A DNA stretch of 64,000 nt, taken from NCBI GenBank assembly GCA_017607445.1, contig JAEVHH010000001.1, positions 558,001 through 622,000 of the forward strand, in the 5' to 3' direction. This document shows, piece by piece, positions 35,481 to 48,814 of this stretch (positions are counted from its first letter, which is position 1; each line of letters starts with the position of its first letter). The stretch comes from Histoplasma ohiense (Eukaryota > Ascomycota > Eurotiomycetes > Onygenales > Ajellomycetaceae). A program made the position numbers and the translations under genes. The notes below the pieces were generated by a model. It ran no database searches and was not told the origin of the DNA. It saw only the letters and a program-made list of their open reading frames with translations.

Positions 35481-38400
35481 GTACTGTCTGTATAGACTTG
35501 AAACTGCTGTGAGAGGCTGTCAGATGATGTGTGTTCAAACAGCTGTGTTATCTCATACAGTGCTGTGTGTAGAACTGTGTGTGGTCAAGCAGTTCTACAA
35601 AATCTGTAGAGATCAGAGACTCTAGATAGACAACAGCTGTTGTTTGATTGTATGATTATGCTGCTGATCTCTTGAGTCAGTGAGAGAAGTGTCTCTGTGA
35701 ATGTTGACAGAGTATCAAATGTTCTGAGTTTTTGTTGTGTTCACAGATACAGACAAGTCTTACATCTGCATGCTGAAAGCATCTGTGATATCAGAAGAAG
35801 TTTCTATAAGAGGAGTGAAGTATAAATCAGTGATGAAGAGTATACTGTGATATAATGAGCTCTGAAGAGATCTTTATTTGATATTTCACAGTTGATCTGC
35901 TGAATCTTCAGCTCTGATATCAGTCAGAAAGCTTGTCACAGACTCTGCTTCATCACTCTCACTCTGTCTCTTGACTGAGCTGCTTGATCACTGTGCAGAT
36001 TCCATTGACTGTGAGTATGATCTCAAGTTTATAGACTGAGACTGTAGTAGATGAGACTGTCTGCTTAGTCAGATGATCTGCTTTCTCATTGCTCTCTATT
36101 CTCATATGCTCAGAGACTCATTTCAGATTTATATTATGTTGTCTGAGAAGCTTGTGACAGCAGCTGTAGACTCAGTTCAAGAAGATCATCACACTGTTCT
36201 ATATATTTCAGATGACTGAGATGTTGTCAAGACAGAGTCAGATCTGAGAGTTGATGCTGTTATTCAAGACACAGAGTAGAAGCTTCACTGCACACTCTAA
36301 TATATAACAGATATCAACTGTCTCAGTGTTGAAAACATATGATATAGAACTCAGTACAGCTGAGAAGCTGATCAGTTGTTTATTTCTCTGATAGACTATA
36401 AAGCTATAGCTTATTCATCTGCTGTTGTCAAGAATCTGTTCTGATTCATCTGAGAAAATATATAGATCTGTTGAAGATTGACTTTTTCATTATTGTTTGA
36501 ATATTTGAACAGTATTTTTTTTATCTACATTCTTTGTGGAATCTGTTCTGCATCTCTCTGAGTAGTATGGAATGATAAGTGTGAATTTATTGACTGCAGA
36601 TAGCAGTGTTTTCAATCTCTGAATTTTAATCTTTGAATACTGCTGAGTTTCAGCTTCTCTTCTATGTGTGATCATTGAAGAAGCTATTTATGAAGTCAGT
36701 GAGTATCTCTCATTCATCATCTGAAGTCTTGTTGCAAACTGCATTTTGATCTTCTTCAGAGCTATCATTGCTGATGAGAGCTCAGCATCTCAGTATAAAG
36801 TTGTGATGAATGTTATACAGAAAACTGAAAAGATTTCTCTGACTGTTATAATAAGCATCTTCTCAACTGTTCTCATATATTATCTCAGATGAAAGCTGAT
36901 CTTCTCACTTCTGTCTGTGTATTTTGCTGACTGCATGCAGCTGCTGTATCAGATCTCTGTGTTATAGAGTAGTGAGAAAATTATGCAGATAGTGATCATC
37001 TTCTGCAGAGCATCTGCTGAGAGCTCATCTCTGATCTTCTCTAGACTTTAAATATACTGAGTCACAGCTTTTGTCTTCTTTGTCTGAGCAGAGACATATA
37101 ATCTTCAGATGAGTCTTCTATTAAAATATACACTCAGTCAATGAAGTGCTGACTTCTGTTCAGCTGAAACAGTAACAGAGTGTATAATCAGATTCTCTGA
37201 CATAATCACTGACAGTGCTTTATTATGTCATTTTCTTGTGAGATGAATTATCTCAAGTTTCTCTGATGTGAAGATCATTTTGTTTGTCTCCCTCCATCTC
37301 AAAATACTCTGTATATCATGGCTGAGAAGAGTAGTATTGTTGTCAAGCAAATGTGTAGCCTGTCAGATGTTCAGATCATCTGTATAGTCAAAGCACAATT
37401 TCAGATTCTGCCACAGCAGCTCTGCTAGATACAGAAGAAACAATATTGATGACAGAGAAGATCTCTATAGCATGCTACATTGCATCTGATATACTGCTGT
37501 GATGATTCTCTTCAGCTGAATCTGAGCTCTGTGTTCAGTGAGAAAGCTGTCAATGAGTTGTAGCAGCTTGTGCAGTCATCTCTGTTGTATCATTCACTGA
37601 AGCAGCTGTCTGAACAGCACAGCATCAAAGACACTCTGCACATTCATTGTGATCATAAATATCTTCTTATTTTGTGTGAAGGCTGTTTTCATTTTATGAG
37701 TGAAAGCAGCTATCAGATTCATTGCAGATCATCTGAGCAGTATTTCTTCATACTGTAAGCTTACTATATTATGAATAAGTGCTGTGTACATTAGTTGTCT
37801 TGCAACAATGTATTTCAGCCTCTTGAAGATTACTGAAAGAAGAATAATAAATCTTCAGAAGTAGACTGAGCTTCTATCTCTTTTATCTATTTTGAATATC
37901 ATTGTCATCTCTGTCAGCTTTCAGATTTGTGAGAAGTGGCAGAGCTGAAGACAGCAGTTGTATAGCTGCTGTATAAAGAGAGATATATACTGTCAGTATA
38001 TCTTGAGCAGCTGCACTGTGATTTCATCTGTGTCTGAAGAGATACTCTGTATTTCAATGATATTGTGCTCTATCTTCTTCATCTCAATCTGAGAATCTCA
38101 GAGCAGATTTTTCATGCTGCTTCAGTGCTCATTATTCAATGAGTTGTATTTCAGATCATTGACTGAGTTGTATTGCTTCAGAATGACTTATCAAAATGTC
38201 TTGACTTTGATGACTGTCTCTTCTATAATCTGATTCTCAATCATCAGAAAGGGTGCTCTGAGGTTGAGTTTCAGCTTATGTCATACTACTATCTGATACA
38301 GATCTCTGTCATCTCTGATTTTATTGATCATCTGTCTTCAGTATGTATACTTGATCTTGTGTACTGTGTTCTTGAATTAGTGCTTTGTGATCTCTGTCTG

Positions 38401-39560
38401 ATGAGTGATGAGCTTTCAATGTGCTCTTTGACAGTCTACTGTTTATCAGAGAGCTGTAGTCTGTTTTTGTTGCACTGACTTACTGACTGCTTGAGCTGCA
38501 GTCAGAAGATTCTGAGTGAAGTGTCAGATCAGATCATCAAGCTATACTGCATTCTCAACTCTATCTGAATAAGATATATTCATCATGAAATCTCTGATAA
38601 AATCTGTAAAGAGCTTCAGCTGAGAGTCTGTGATCTTGATCTAAGCTCTGCTCTGCTGTATCTGAGATGTTGTCAGTAGTATAGTAATTATAGACTGATG
38701 ATCTGAGCTGCAGTGTAAATCTTGACACACTGAAGTGAAAGCAAAGATCACATTGAAGAAGATGAGATCAATTATATGATCTACTGCATAAATTGAAATA
38801 TCTATCTCTCTCACAAAGTTCATCTTATATTCACTGATTCACTGAACAAGCTTCTCTTCTCAGTGCAGATTTGCTGTCTCTGATTCAAAGACATCATATT
38901 GTATATTGAAATTCTCATCTACTAGACAGTGAGCTGGTGAGCTCAAATTGATCAGATAGTCCATGACTGTATCTGTCTCAGATTGTCTGTACACATTGAA
39001 AATGTGGTAGTCATTAACACTGATTCACAGTAGATCTCTGTTTTACACAGATTGATATTGCTGTGCTCTTATCTTTGAATTCTTGTATATATATATCATG
39101 ACTCAGAGTCTCTCCTCCTCTTGCTTCTTCAGATTAGTGTCATTTCAGTGATCTATAAATACAAAACACTCATATGCTGAGTGATTAGAAGTCTTGATGT
39201 CAGAGTGTGTGTAAGATTTCTGTATACAGATCACTTCACAGCTCTGCTTGAAAGCAAGCTGTAAAGCTGCTGTGTAACAGAGAACTGCTCTGACTGTATT
39301 TGCTCAAAAAATCTGCAGAGAGCAATTTTTCTGCTGATTGTTTCTACAGTGTCAGTCATATCACTGATGTTAATATTCTAGTATGAGAAGTCATTTGATG
39401 AGCTGCAGTCAAAGTTCATCTGCAGAATGAGATTGAAGAATCTCAGATCTGTTGTCTGTATGCTGAGACTAGACTACTCTTTAACTGCTTGACTATACTG
39501 CTGCTCTGCTGTGTAGACTGAGCACTGTCTGATGTGAGTCATCTGTCAGATGATGTTCTC
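35480..39560 (-). pseudogene. TadA-B ORF2 (endonuclease-RT-RNase H-zinc knuckle), decayed
   Basis: Limits approximate. Endonuclease end with the SSDHQSI block near 38705-38690. RT active site YTDD at 37375-37386 (YADD in most Tad1 elements). RNase H remnant with ESNEKADHLTK (about 36110-36075), the Tad1 equivalent of GNExADxxAK, preceded by a V.EHMRI remnant of WVPGHxG where Trp is TGA. The Cys-rich C-terminal knuckle around 35770-35700 is degraded (better in TadA-D). Stops mostly TGA. Confidence 0.78.
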
Positions 39561-39587
39561 TTCACTGATGAAGCTCTGAATAGCTGC

Positions 39588-41105
39588 TTACTTATAGAGT
39601 GCTAGTCTGATGAGCTGTGTTGACTGAGTTGATTGAGTGGATGATGCAGATATTATCACTGTGATCATTGATGCTGACTATATTGACGATGATTGTTACT
39701 TCTGAGTGTCTCTGTGACATCTGTTGCTAAGACAGTAGACAGCTGCTAGCTTCTTTTGAGTTCAACATCTGAGAATGCTGTTCACACATCTGAGCACAGC
39801 AGAACAGTGCTGATACTCAGCTGAGTAGAGTTGATAGCAGTTGACACACTGTGATGCTTTCTTACACTCCACATCTGTTGATCTCTTATACTGACTTATG
39901 AGCTCACTGCAGTTGGAGTATCTTATCAGTTGTATATATTTTAATGAATGACAGTATCTCTGATATCTTGAGTTATATCTCACTGTCAGTGATCTTTTCT
40001 CAATGAGTCTGACCCTCTCACTGACATTGAAGAGTGAGAAGTCTTTCACTGAGATGAGAAAGAAGACAATTTATATAATCTTTTTCATCTTAAAATTCAC
40101 TTCATATTGTGAGAATTGACAGCTCACTGATTTTATCTTTGTCTGAATCAGAATCTCTTTCTCAATCATTTTGTCTGTGGGGATTCTTGTCTCTTCTCAG
40201 TTCTGAACAAATTTCAGAATCTCTGAAACAGTATAATTGTATTATCACTCTGATAGCTAAATCTCTGTGATGTCAAAAACTTCACAGAGAGTAGTCACTG
40301 TCTTCTCAGTGATCAGAACATTGTATATACTTCTGTTGTTTGATGTAATCACTCAATCTATTCTGATGAGCTTCATTTTCAACACATTAGCTATGTCTTT
40401 CATTCTCTGAATGTTTGTAACAATCATCTGCTGCACAGCATATGACTGCAGCTGAGTGATCTGTTTCTCTGATTGAAAAGTGATAAGAACTCATGAGTTC
40501 TTCTGCTGTTTTGTATTCTCTGTGAGACTTCTTGACTGACTGATATTCTTGAGCTGCAGACTAGCTTCACTAGCTCTGTCAGCTGAGAAAACTGTAGTCT
40601 TGACAAAGATAGCTTCAGAAAGAACAGAATTTTTTCTCTTCTGTACAATATCTACTCAGATAGTCAACTCTCTTGCAGTTGTCTTTGCTGAATTTGACTG
40701 TAAATGAGTATCTGAGACAGCACTCTCTCTCAGAGTTGATGCTGCACTCAGATCTGCTGTTATATATACAATGAATCTTTCACAGAAGACTCAGATAAAG
40801 TTCTGACTGACTGACTACTTCTTTTTCTCAACTCAACTGTTCAGAGTTTTTGTCAATCTGATGAGAGTCTTCTGCTGCAAATTCTATTGCTGTTGAGTCT
40901 TCTCAAACTGCTTCTGTAGCTGAGAGATAGCTGTGAGAATACTGTCACTGACTTCTTTGAGAATTGAAGAAGATATTGTAACAGTCTTTCTCTGTCTCTT
41001 ATCAGTCTTTTCAGTAACAAAATTGATCAGTGATTTCAGCTCAAATGATCTGATGTAGATCATGTCAATGTTCTTGAGTGGATGGAAGAGTGTTGAGAGC
41101 TCCAT
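39588..41105 (-). pseudogene. TadA-B ORF1 (gag-like, zinc knuckle)
   Basis: 1,518 nt, identical length to TadA-A ORF1, ATG at 41105 (MELSTLFHPLKN), TAA 39590-39588. The N-terminus is open for 74 codons with KRQRKTVTISS, followed by a Gln-rich end. The C-terminal knuckle region 40049-39762 is open and reads RYSNCSELISQYK...CVNC...HC. The middle is broken by TGA. Confidence 0.75.
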
Positions 41106-41256
41106 GACCACTCAATCTGTGCAGTACACATATATAGAGTAATCACAGAGAGTGTGTGATGATATTGAATGAGTTGAAGAGTTAAAATTATACAAAAAAC
41201 AGTTAGAAAATGGAAAATTCAAATGTATCTCTATATTCATGAGTAGTTGTAAGGAT

Positions 41257-41684
41257 GTTGTTGCACACTTTCAGTGGCAGAAGTGCATGTTTTGCAGTTT
41301 TCTTCCATAGTGTTTGTTGCTTCAGATTTGGTGGTAGCATGATTACAGTGGATGCTGTGGGTAGAGGCCATGACTATTACTCAACAGATCATCTCTTGAA
41401 GATTGAGTGATTAGAAACTGTGAGATGTAGTGACAGTGTGAAGAGTAACAGTAGAAGATAGTTTATAGTATAGCAGAGATAATAGTAATATATTGTAGAG
41501 TAATGTAGTATAGCAGTGTAATGTAGTGTAGCTAATTGCTAAGGAAGAAAAGAAAGAGAAAGAAGATGTGCGAAATACATACATTGATATATATATACAT
41601 ATAGAAATAGCGGTAGCGAGAGTATAATGGAAAGAGCTAAGAATAAGCGAAGATAATAAGGAAATAATAAACGAGTGCATTACA
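41257..41684 (-). mobile_element. LTR-like fragment with leader and a gag-like start, CG-retaining
   Basis: Lies between the TadA-B 5' end and GyB-c and matches no other family here. Read on the minus strand it starts TGTAATGCACTCG exactly at the GyB-c junction and has a plausible LTR end CACTACA near 41426. A leader then leads to an ATG at 41371 that opens about 38 codons (MASTHSIHCNHATTKSEA) until it is cut by the LINE. Several CG dinucleotides survive between 41570 and 41680. Interpretation as an LTR retrotransposon 5' end inserted in GyB-c is inference. Confidence 0.4.
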
Positions 41685-42934
41685 TGAAGCTACTGAGAGA
41701 ATGATACAAACAGTAAAGAACATTCTTCATAAGTTCTGCAATTATACACAAGACAACTGAAGCAATCTGCTGTCACACACTGAGATTACAATTAACAGTT
41801 GAGATTTCACTACAACAGATGTAAGCTCATTTTTTCTTTTATATAGATACAACTTAGAGATTCTGGACTTCTCTGAGACTCTCTGAGAAATCACATACAT
41901 TCACAGTCTTATACAGACAGCAGAGAATATCATGAGCAAGCTGAAGAAAGTTCATGAATAAGCAGAAGCTTCAATGATCAGTATTTAGTAAGATTATAAG
42001 AATCAAGTAAACATCAGAAGAAGTTCTGCAATCTGATATTATATAGAAAACAAAGTCTGACTGAATCTCAAGAATATAAGAACAGATCACTTCTTGTGTA
42101 CATTAGATTATCATTACATTAAGTATACAGTGAAGAAAGTGCTAGATACATATGATTATTGACTCAACACTCTGTCTGATATTCACAATGTCTTTTATAC
42201 AAATCTGCTCTGACTCACAGCTGAGGATCCATTCCTCTCACAGAGAATCTTCAATTAACAGTCACTCATCATTGTAGAAGAAGACAACAAACTTGAGTGA
42301 GAGATTGAAGCAATTCTTGACAATAGAATCAATCATCACTGCTGTGAATATCTCATCAAATGAGTAGAATATAATCATTCAATCTGAGAATCTGTGTCTG
42401 TCTTGAAGAACACTGCTGCTCTCAACATCTACAAGTCCTCACTCATTCTGATAGAGGGGGATAATGTGATGGGTTAGTATTCATTAGTAATTAACTTATA
42501 CAATCAACTTCTCTTCTGCATCTGCTTGTTTCTGGCTGTTGTGATTTTGCATAATTCTCAATATTCTTTCACTCTGTGCTCTGTGCTCATGTAGTTTCTA
42601 ACAATTTTTCTGTATAGCTCTTAACATTCTTCCATTCTGTGCTCTGCATTTATGTAGTCTCTAACAATTCTTTCATATAGCTTCTAACATTCTTCTGCTC
42701 TGTGCTCTGCGCTTGCATAGTTTCTAATGATTTTTATGTGTATCTTTTAATATTCTTCCACTCTGTGTTCCACTGTGGAGCAGCTTCTGATATTCTTCCA
42801 CTCTGAATTTCTCTCTATAAGAACTCTCTTTGTATGATCTTTTCTTCTGATTTCTTTTCTCTTTCTTTTCTTAATCAATTTGTAATCTGTAATTAGAATA
42901 GTATCAAATCGTCAATTGAAGTATGCTCATTACA
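41685..42934 (+). mobile_element. GyB-c: 5'-truncated element (end of integrase, chromodomain, 3' LTR)
   Basis: Collinear with GyB-a from about 29920 to 31238. Carries the integrase end and the chromodomain block (about 42300-42420) with the usual TGA codons. The right border abuts GyA-4 sequence. It begins inside the integrase with no LTR. Confidence 0.9.
42465..42934 (+). repeat. GyB-c 3' LTR (470 bp, one tandem unit shorter)
   Basis: Same ends as other GyB LTRs but 64 bp shorter, which corresponds to loss of one of the internal units. Confidence 0.9.
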
Positions 42935-45908
42935 ATCAGAATCTCTAGATCTAACTCTGTAACATCTGCAATCTCATTCTCATCTACAGATGTGTTCTTT
43001 ATTCTGCAGAGATTGTTATCATCAACAACTACAGATCTCTTCACTCAATAATTTTCATTAGCTTACAGATCTTTTCACATCATCTTGATATATTGATCTA
43101 ACTTTGTATTTTCTTTTGTCTTTAGTGATTTAAAGATTCTCTTACACAACTTCTCTTGCAGAGTAGAGAGCTTTATCAAGAAAGTTATATGTTTTACAAA
43201 ATCTGAGTAACAACTTTGTTTGTTTGTTTATTTGTATTGATTTAACATTCTGAAGAAAACATGAGCAGTGTCTGTGTTTCAGAAGTCTTCTGAAGAACAT
43301 GGAGATGTGCTACACTGAAGAGATTTCTATATACACAGAGAGAGAGAAAACAGAATTCAGATGGCAATTCTTGAGAAGACTCAGTTCATTGAAAAGGATT
43401 TTTCTGAGCTGTGCATTCACTTCTGATCTGATGTATGACTATTTATAATGAGGCTATAGTGTGATTTCTGAGAGGACCACTGCTGCTGTGTTTGAAAGGC
43501 TTTAGAGTGAATGGAGAGAGATAACTCTCTCAGTTGATTCAAGAACTGTCTGTGCTTCTAACAATAGAAGAAAGACAGATGAGACAGACAAAAGAAAAAA
43601 GAAAAAATGAGTGTTTTAAAAAGAAAAATAAAGAAAAGAGTGAAGAAAAGACTGTGTCATCTGTGACATCTTGCAGTCATGTGACCCAGCACAAGCTCAG
43701 AGGGAGAGAGAGGAGAGAGTACAACTGAGTCAACATACAGACTGTACTGATTACATCACAGCTAGTTGAAACAGATGAGTCAATTATACTGATTGAATTA
43801 TTTGCATCAGTTAAACTGATTGAATTGATTGAACTGATTGTATCAATTGTACTGTTTGTATTATTTGTACTGATTGAATCAGTTGAACTGATTGTACTGT
43901 TTGTGCTGATTGAATTGATTGAGTCAATTGTACTGATTGAATCAATTGTACTGTTTGTATCAATTGCATTGATTGAATCTATTGTACTGATTGAATCAGT
44001 TGTATCAGATATTGTGCTATCTGTATCATCTGTATAGGCTTGGAACTGCTGTGGGGGGCTGTCAGATGATGTGTGCTCAAACAGCTGTGTTATTTTATGC
44101 AGTGCTATATGTAAAACTGCATACAGTCAAGCAGTTCTACAAAGTCTGTAGAGATCAGAGACTATAGATAGACAACAGCTGTCATTCAGTTGTGTAGCTG
44201 TGCTGCTGAACTCTTGAGTCAGTGAGAGAAATGTCTCTGTGAGTGTTGACAGAGTATCAAATGTTCTGAGCTCTTGTTGTGTCCACAGACACAGATGAGC
44301 CTCACATCTGCATGCTGAAAGCATCTGTGGTACCAGGAGAAGTCCCCATGAGAGGAGCGGAGTGCGAGCCAGCGGTGAAGGGCATGCTGTGGCATGGTGA
44401 TGAGTAACAACTTGATACATCTGTGGGATTATTTTTCTCAGAACAGCACTCTATTTCAAAATCAAACACTGAGAGCATTTCCATTCAATGAATCTGACAT
44501 TAATTTAACTGCTTTGTTGTCATGAAGTGCTGGAAATTAACATGGTCAGATAAAACAGTTATTGAGTGCCTGCTATTATATAGATAGTGGCATCGACTGT
44601 GAGCTTTCTAGATCAAAACATGATTGAGTGTCAGTGATCATCATTCATTAATTGTGATATTACTGTGGTGATTGCAACATCAGATTCATTCATTTCTATA
44701 TGGAGTTTTCACTGCAGATCAAAGTGGATTAACAACAGTGCTTTTATAAAGCATTCTTTTAACTGCAAAATTGTGTGTTTGCAGTTTTTGTCTAACTGAA
44801 CAGATGTGTTATTCTTCTCTCTTTTAATTTTGTAATCTTTTAACAATTCAGTCAGAGATGCTGTTATTATTGAGAACTTGTATATGAATCAATGATAGAA
44901 ATTGATGAATTCTAGAAATGTTTGCAATTTGTTTATAGTTTGCAGTTCTGATCAATCTAGAATTGTGTTGATGTAGCATTTCTTGACAGTAATGCTCTGT
45001 ATAGTAATCACAAAACTCAAAAATTCAATTTCTGTTGCATGAAATGTACACTTACTAAGTTTGGCATATAGTCTCCATCATCTTAACTGTTCCAGCACAT
45101 TCTTAACATGGACAATATGTTTGTCAAACATGTTTGAATAGATTATGATATTGTCAAGATAAGCCACACAATATACATCTAAAAGATCACTGAGAGCTTT
45201 GTTGATATAAGATTGAAAGATTGCAAAGGCATTTGTTAGCTCAAAAGATAAGACTAGATATTCAAAATGTTCATATCATATTCAAAATACTGTTTTTCAT
45301 TCATTCTCTGCTTGTATGTGAATTCTATAATATGTGTCTCTAAGATTCAGCTGTGTATATATTTTAGCATCTGCTAATCTATCAAGTATTTCACTTATTA
45401 AGAACAGTGGATATCAATTCTTGACTGTTATTTCATTCAATCCTCAATAATTCATGCAAAGATGCAGGGTTCCATCTTTCTTCAGTGTGAATAATACTGA
45501 TGTACTGACTGAACTCTTCAATGAATGTATTCAATTCTTCTCTAACATCTTTTCAATATATTCTCAGAGTACAGAGAGTTCTTGAGATGATAAGTTATAT
45601 ATCAGTCAGTATGAGAGTTCCTTGCCAGGTTTGAGATCTATAGCATAATCATGAGATGTATATTTTATGTCAGATATATCTTCTCAGAATACATCAAGAT
45701 AATCTTTATAATCATCTGAGATATTTGACTCAGTTGCTGCATTCACAGCTTGTAATGATAAGGCAGTGAATATAATATTGCCATCATCAATTAGTGTTGT
45801 GAATTCTTTGACAGTATTCAAATGTATGTTATTAATATTTGATGCTTTTCTATAGATCCAGCATCTTCACACTCAATCAATATCAGAGTTCACAGCTTTC
45901 AATCACAG
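42935..45908 (-). mobile_element. pol: GyA-4: internal fragment (integrase start to protease)
   Basis: Minus-strand GyA internal sequence, both LTRs absent. 42935-43216 is the RNase H/integrase linker. After TadA-D it continues 44414-45908 through RNase H, RT (active site YLDN at 45147-45158) and the region before RT. A deletion of roughly 75-85 bp is visible near 44594 relative to GyA-2. The left end is cut by GyB-c, the right end by TadA-C. Confidence 0.88.
43217..44400 (-). mobile_element. TadA-D: 5'-truncated LINE with 12-13 bp target duplication
   Basis: Inserted in GyA-4. TGAGTAACAACTT is present at 43204-43216 and 44401-44413, a length typical of target-primed LINE insertion. The tail of CAAACAAA type is at the left. 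It includes the 3' part of ORF2: 44219-44400 on the minus strand reads SHGDFSWYHRCF...CVCGHNKSSEHLILC, the Tad1 C-terminal knuckle, better preserved than in TadA-B. The 9-bp array (about 43745-44030) follows. Confidence 0.93.
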
Positions 45909-46595
45909 CATGCTCATCCTTACAACTACTCATGAACATAGAGGTACATTTGAATTTTCCATTTTTCTAACTGTTTTTTGTATAATTTTAACCCTTCAAC
46001 TCATTCAATATCATCACACATTCTCTGTGATTACTCTATATGTGTGTACTGCACAGGTTGAGTGGTCATGGAGCTCTCAACACTCTTCCATTCACTCAAG
46101 AACATCAACACAGTCTACATCAGATCACTGAAGCTGAAGTCACCAGTTAACTTTGTTACTGAAAAGACTGATAAGAGACAGAGAAAGACTGTTACAATGT
46201 CTTCTTCAGTTTTCAAAGAAGTCAGTGACAGCATTCTCACAGTCATCTCTCAGCTGCAGAAGCAGTTTGAGAAGACTCAACAGCAATAGAATCTGTAATA
46301 GAAGACTTTTATCAGATTGACAAAGACTCTGAACAGCTGAATTGAGAAGAAGAAGCAGTCAGTCAGTCAGAATTTTGCTCAAGTCTTTTGTGAAAAATTT
46401 ATTGCATATATAACAGCAGATCTGAGCACAGCATCAACTCTGAGAGAGAGTGCTGCTCTGAATACTCATTCACAGTCAAATTCAGTGAAGACAACTATGA
46501 GAGAGCTGACTATCTGAGTGAGCATTATGTAGAAGAGAAAAAACTCTGCTCTCTCTAGAACTATCTCTGTCAAGACTGTAACTTTCTCAGCTAAC
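45909..46595 (+). mobile_element. TadA-C: LINE 5' end with ORF1 start
   Basis: Begins TCCTTACAACTACTCATG as in TadA-A. ORF1 ATG at 46068; the frame is open for 74 codons (MELSTLFHSLKNINTVYIRS) to TAG 46287-46289, where other copies also have a stop or Gln, then continues with TGA interruptions. Cut by GyA-5 at 46596. Confidence 0.88.
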
Positions 46596-48582
46596 TGTAA
46601 GAGATAGTTGTAAGTATAATTATGAGAGTAGTGTGAAGTATGTATGTAGAATGTTAAGAAGGTAGCAATCTCTATTATTCAAAGCTAATTGCTGATCTTC
46701 TAATATCTATGAATATCAGCAAACATTATATAGATGATCATCATGCTCTACAGCTGTCTATAGTACTGTGTGCTATATTCCTTCTCATTAATTCTGATGT
46801 GTTCTATGTTCTTCTATTGCCATATAGCTATTTTCTAATATAGATATTTTTATTATGTCTATTACAATTATCTTTCTTCTTCAAAGACCTGATCTTCAGA
46901 GCTTCTTACTGCAACATGTGAAGTTTGTAACATATGCTGTGTGGTTAATATTGTATAAAGTTTGCAGAATTGAGCTGAATTAATTGTTGAGATTAATTTC
47001 AAAATATTGCTGTTTTGAAAGAATGTTTTTTCATCTTCAGTGTTATTACAGTTCAATCATGATTTAGACACAACTTCTGAACCCCTTTTCTTTGACTTCT
47101 ACATCAAAAATCACACTCCATCAAAAATCATCACCAACATCACCACTAACAATTTTTTATTAAAAAAGAATACATCAATTTATCAAACAAAGTACACTGT
47201 ATCTTTCTATATGATTTTTATTGTGAAATTCAAAGTTTTGATTGTGTGATTGTGTTTTTCATTTTGGGTTGAGTTTTGTGTTGTTGCAATCTTTTTGATC
47301 AATATTGCAATATTGATTTCAATCTTCAACATCTGTTTTTCTTTCTTATTACTTTTGCTTCTTCTTCTTCTTTGAACAAGGTCTTGATACTAATTAAAGT
47401 TATGATAGAATATCAGAACCAGCTGTTTCTGTTGCTGGTTTGAAGTCTATGAAGAGTGATATACTGTCTGCTATCAAGAGCATTTGCTTGAGTTGTCTGA
47501 AGAGATTGCAGAACTCTTCAGTATATTCTTGCTTTGTGAACAATGAATAGACACACTGTTACATCTGCTATATATCAAATCAAAGTTGTGCTGCCATAAG
47601 TTTTCTTAAACTGAGATTGTTATAAGTACTAACAGATTATAGATGTCTGAGTACTTTCATGAAATCAGTCAATTTTTGATCAATGAATTTCACAAAATAC
47701 TGTTCTTTGATGAAGTTCTGAATGAGAGATTTGCTATGTATCAAACTGCTGTTGCAAGGTTTGTATTTGATATGCAGATCTATAAGAACACAGATGGAGT
47801 TCTAGAATTCTATATGAACTCTGATGATCTGTTGTCACAGCAGAGTATGATATTCAATCATAGCAGTGTTTCAAAAAGTGTGTTTTTGTGTTCTGCTATT
47901 ACATCAGTGTCATTCTTGCTGAGTCAAGATCTTGGTACATTATTTGAGTTGATTGATAATGTAGACAAAGATGAGAAAGTGAATGATTCTATTGAAGTGT
48001 TAGAAAGAAATACAGCAGTATATTGCTGTTGTTGTATTCAACATTTGACAATATCTTCTCACCATCATTGTGAGTCTGCTGAGGATTGATGCAAAAAATG
48101 CAAGCACTGCTCAGTGACAAAGCATGTCTGTGTTTCAGTAAATTATTATTCAAAACAGATGTTTTTATGATATATAATATTAACTTTCTATTAGATGTCA
48201 GCAGATGCTGTTGAATTGACTCAGACAGTTATCAACACTGCTGAAAATCTAATTGTCACTGATATGAATACTTTGAATATTAATATTTTGCAGAGTGCTG
48301 TGACTGCAGTGATTAAATTCTTTGCTGTGAAGATCTGAGAGATTCAACAAAATGATTCTTCTGAGGCTTCAGCTGAAACAGTGATTGATAAGATTCTGAT
48401 GATTACATCACTGATCACAGCTCTCAAGTCATTGTTGAAATGTTGTGCTTCATCAGTTGAGGAAATCTGAGATAATAAGCAGGTTTGTTTTGATGACAAT
48501 TTCTTGAATGATCTGATCAAGCTGAGGCAGATCTGTTTTTTAATCTCTGAGTGAAATAAGTATATTCAGCAGTTATTATTGT
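46596..48582 (-). mobile_element. GyA-5: 3' part (3' LTR and opposite-strand gene)
   Basis: 3' LTR 46596-46866 (271 bp), then spacer and opposite-strand gene to 48582, where GyA-6 is inserted. The probable left duplication is CTAAC (46591-46595). The rest of GyA-5 would lie beyond GyA-6 and is not in the window. Confidence 0.9.
47410..48559 (+). pseudogene. GyA-5 opposite-strand spliced gene, decayed
   Basis: Exon 1 47410-47595 with start codon ATG changed to ATA and intron 1 donor GT changed to AT. Exon 2 47643-48137, ATG intact. Intron 2 48138-48194 (GTAAAT...ATTAG). Exon 3 48195-48559 with a 1-nt deletion near 48508. Exon lengths otherwise match GyA-2, so the gene model is confirmed although this copy is dead. 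Confidence 0.75.
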
Positions 48583-48814
48583 TGTAAGAGATGGTTGTAG
48601 GTATAATTATGAGAGTAGTGTGAAGTACGCATGTAGAATGTTAAGAAGGTAGCAATCTCTATTATTCAAAGCTAATCACTGATCTTCTAATATCTACAGA
48701 TATCAGTGAGCATTATATAGATGATCATCATGCACTACAGCTGTCTATAATACTGTGTGCTATATTCCTTCTCATTAATTCTGATATGTTCTGTGTTCTT
48801 CTATCACTATATAG

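Larger units (their letters stand above)
34675..41256 (-). mobile_element. TadA-B: nearly full-length Tad1-like LINE (about 6.6 kb)
   Basis: Minus strand. 5' end at about 41256 (ATCCTTACAACTACTCATG), 3' tail of CAAACAAACAAACAAACA at 34675-34692. Encodes ORF1 (41105-39588) and ORF2. No target duplication was recognised, and the sequence right of the 5' end does not continue TadA-A, so one junction is probably rearranged. Confidence 0.85.
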
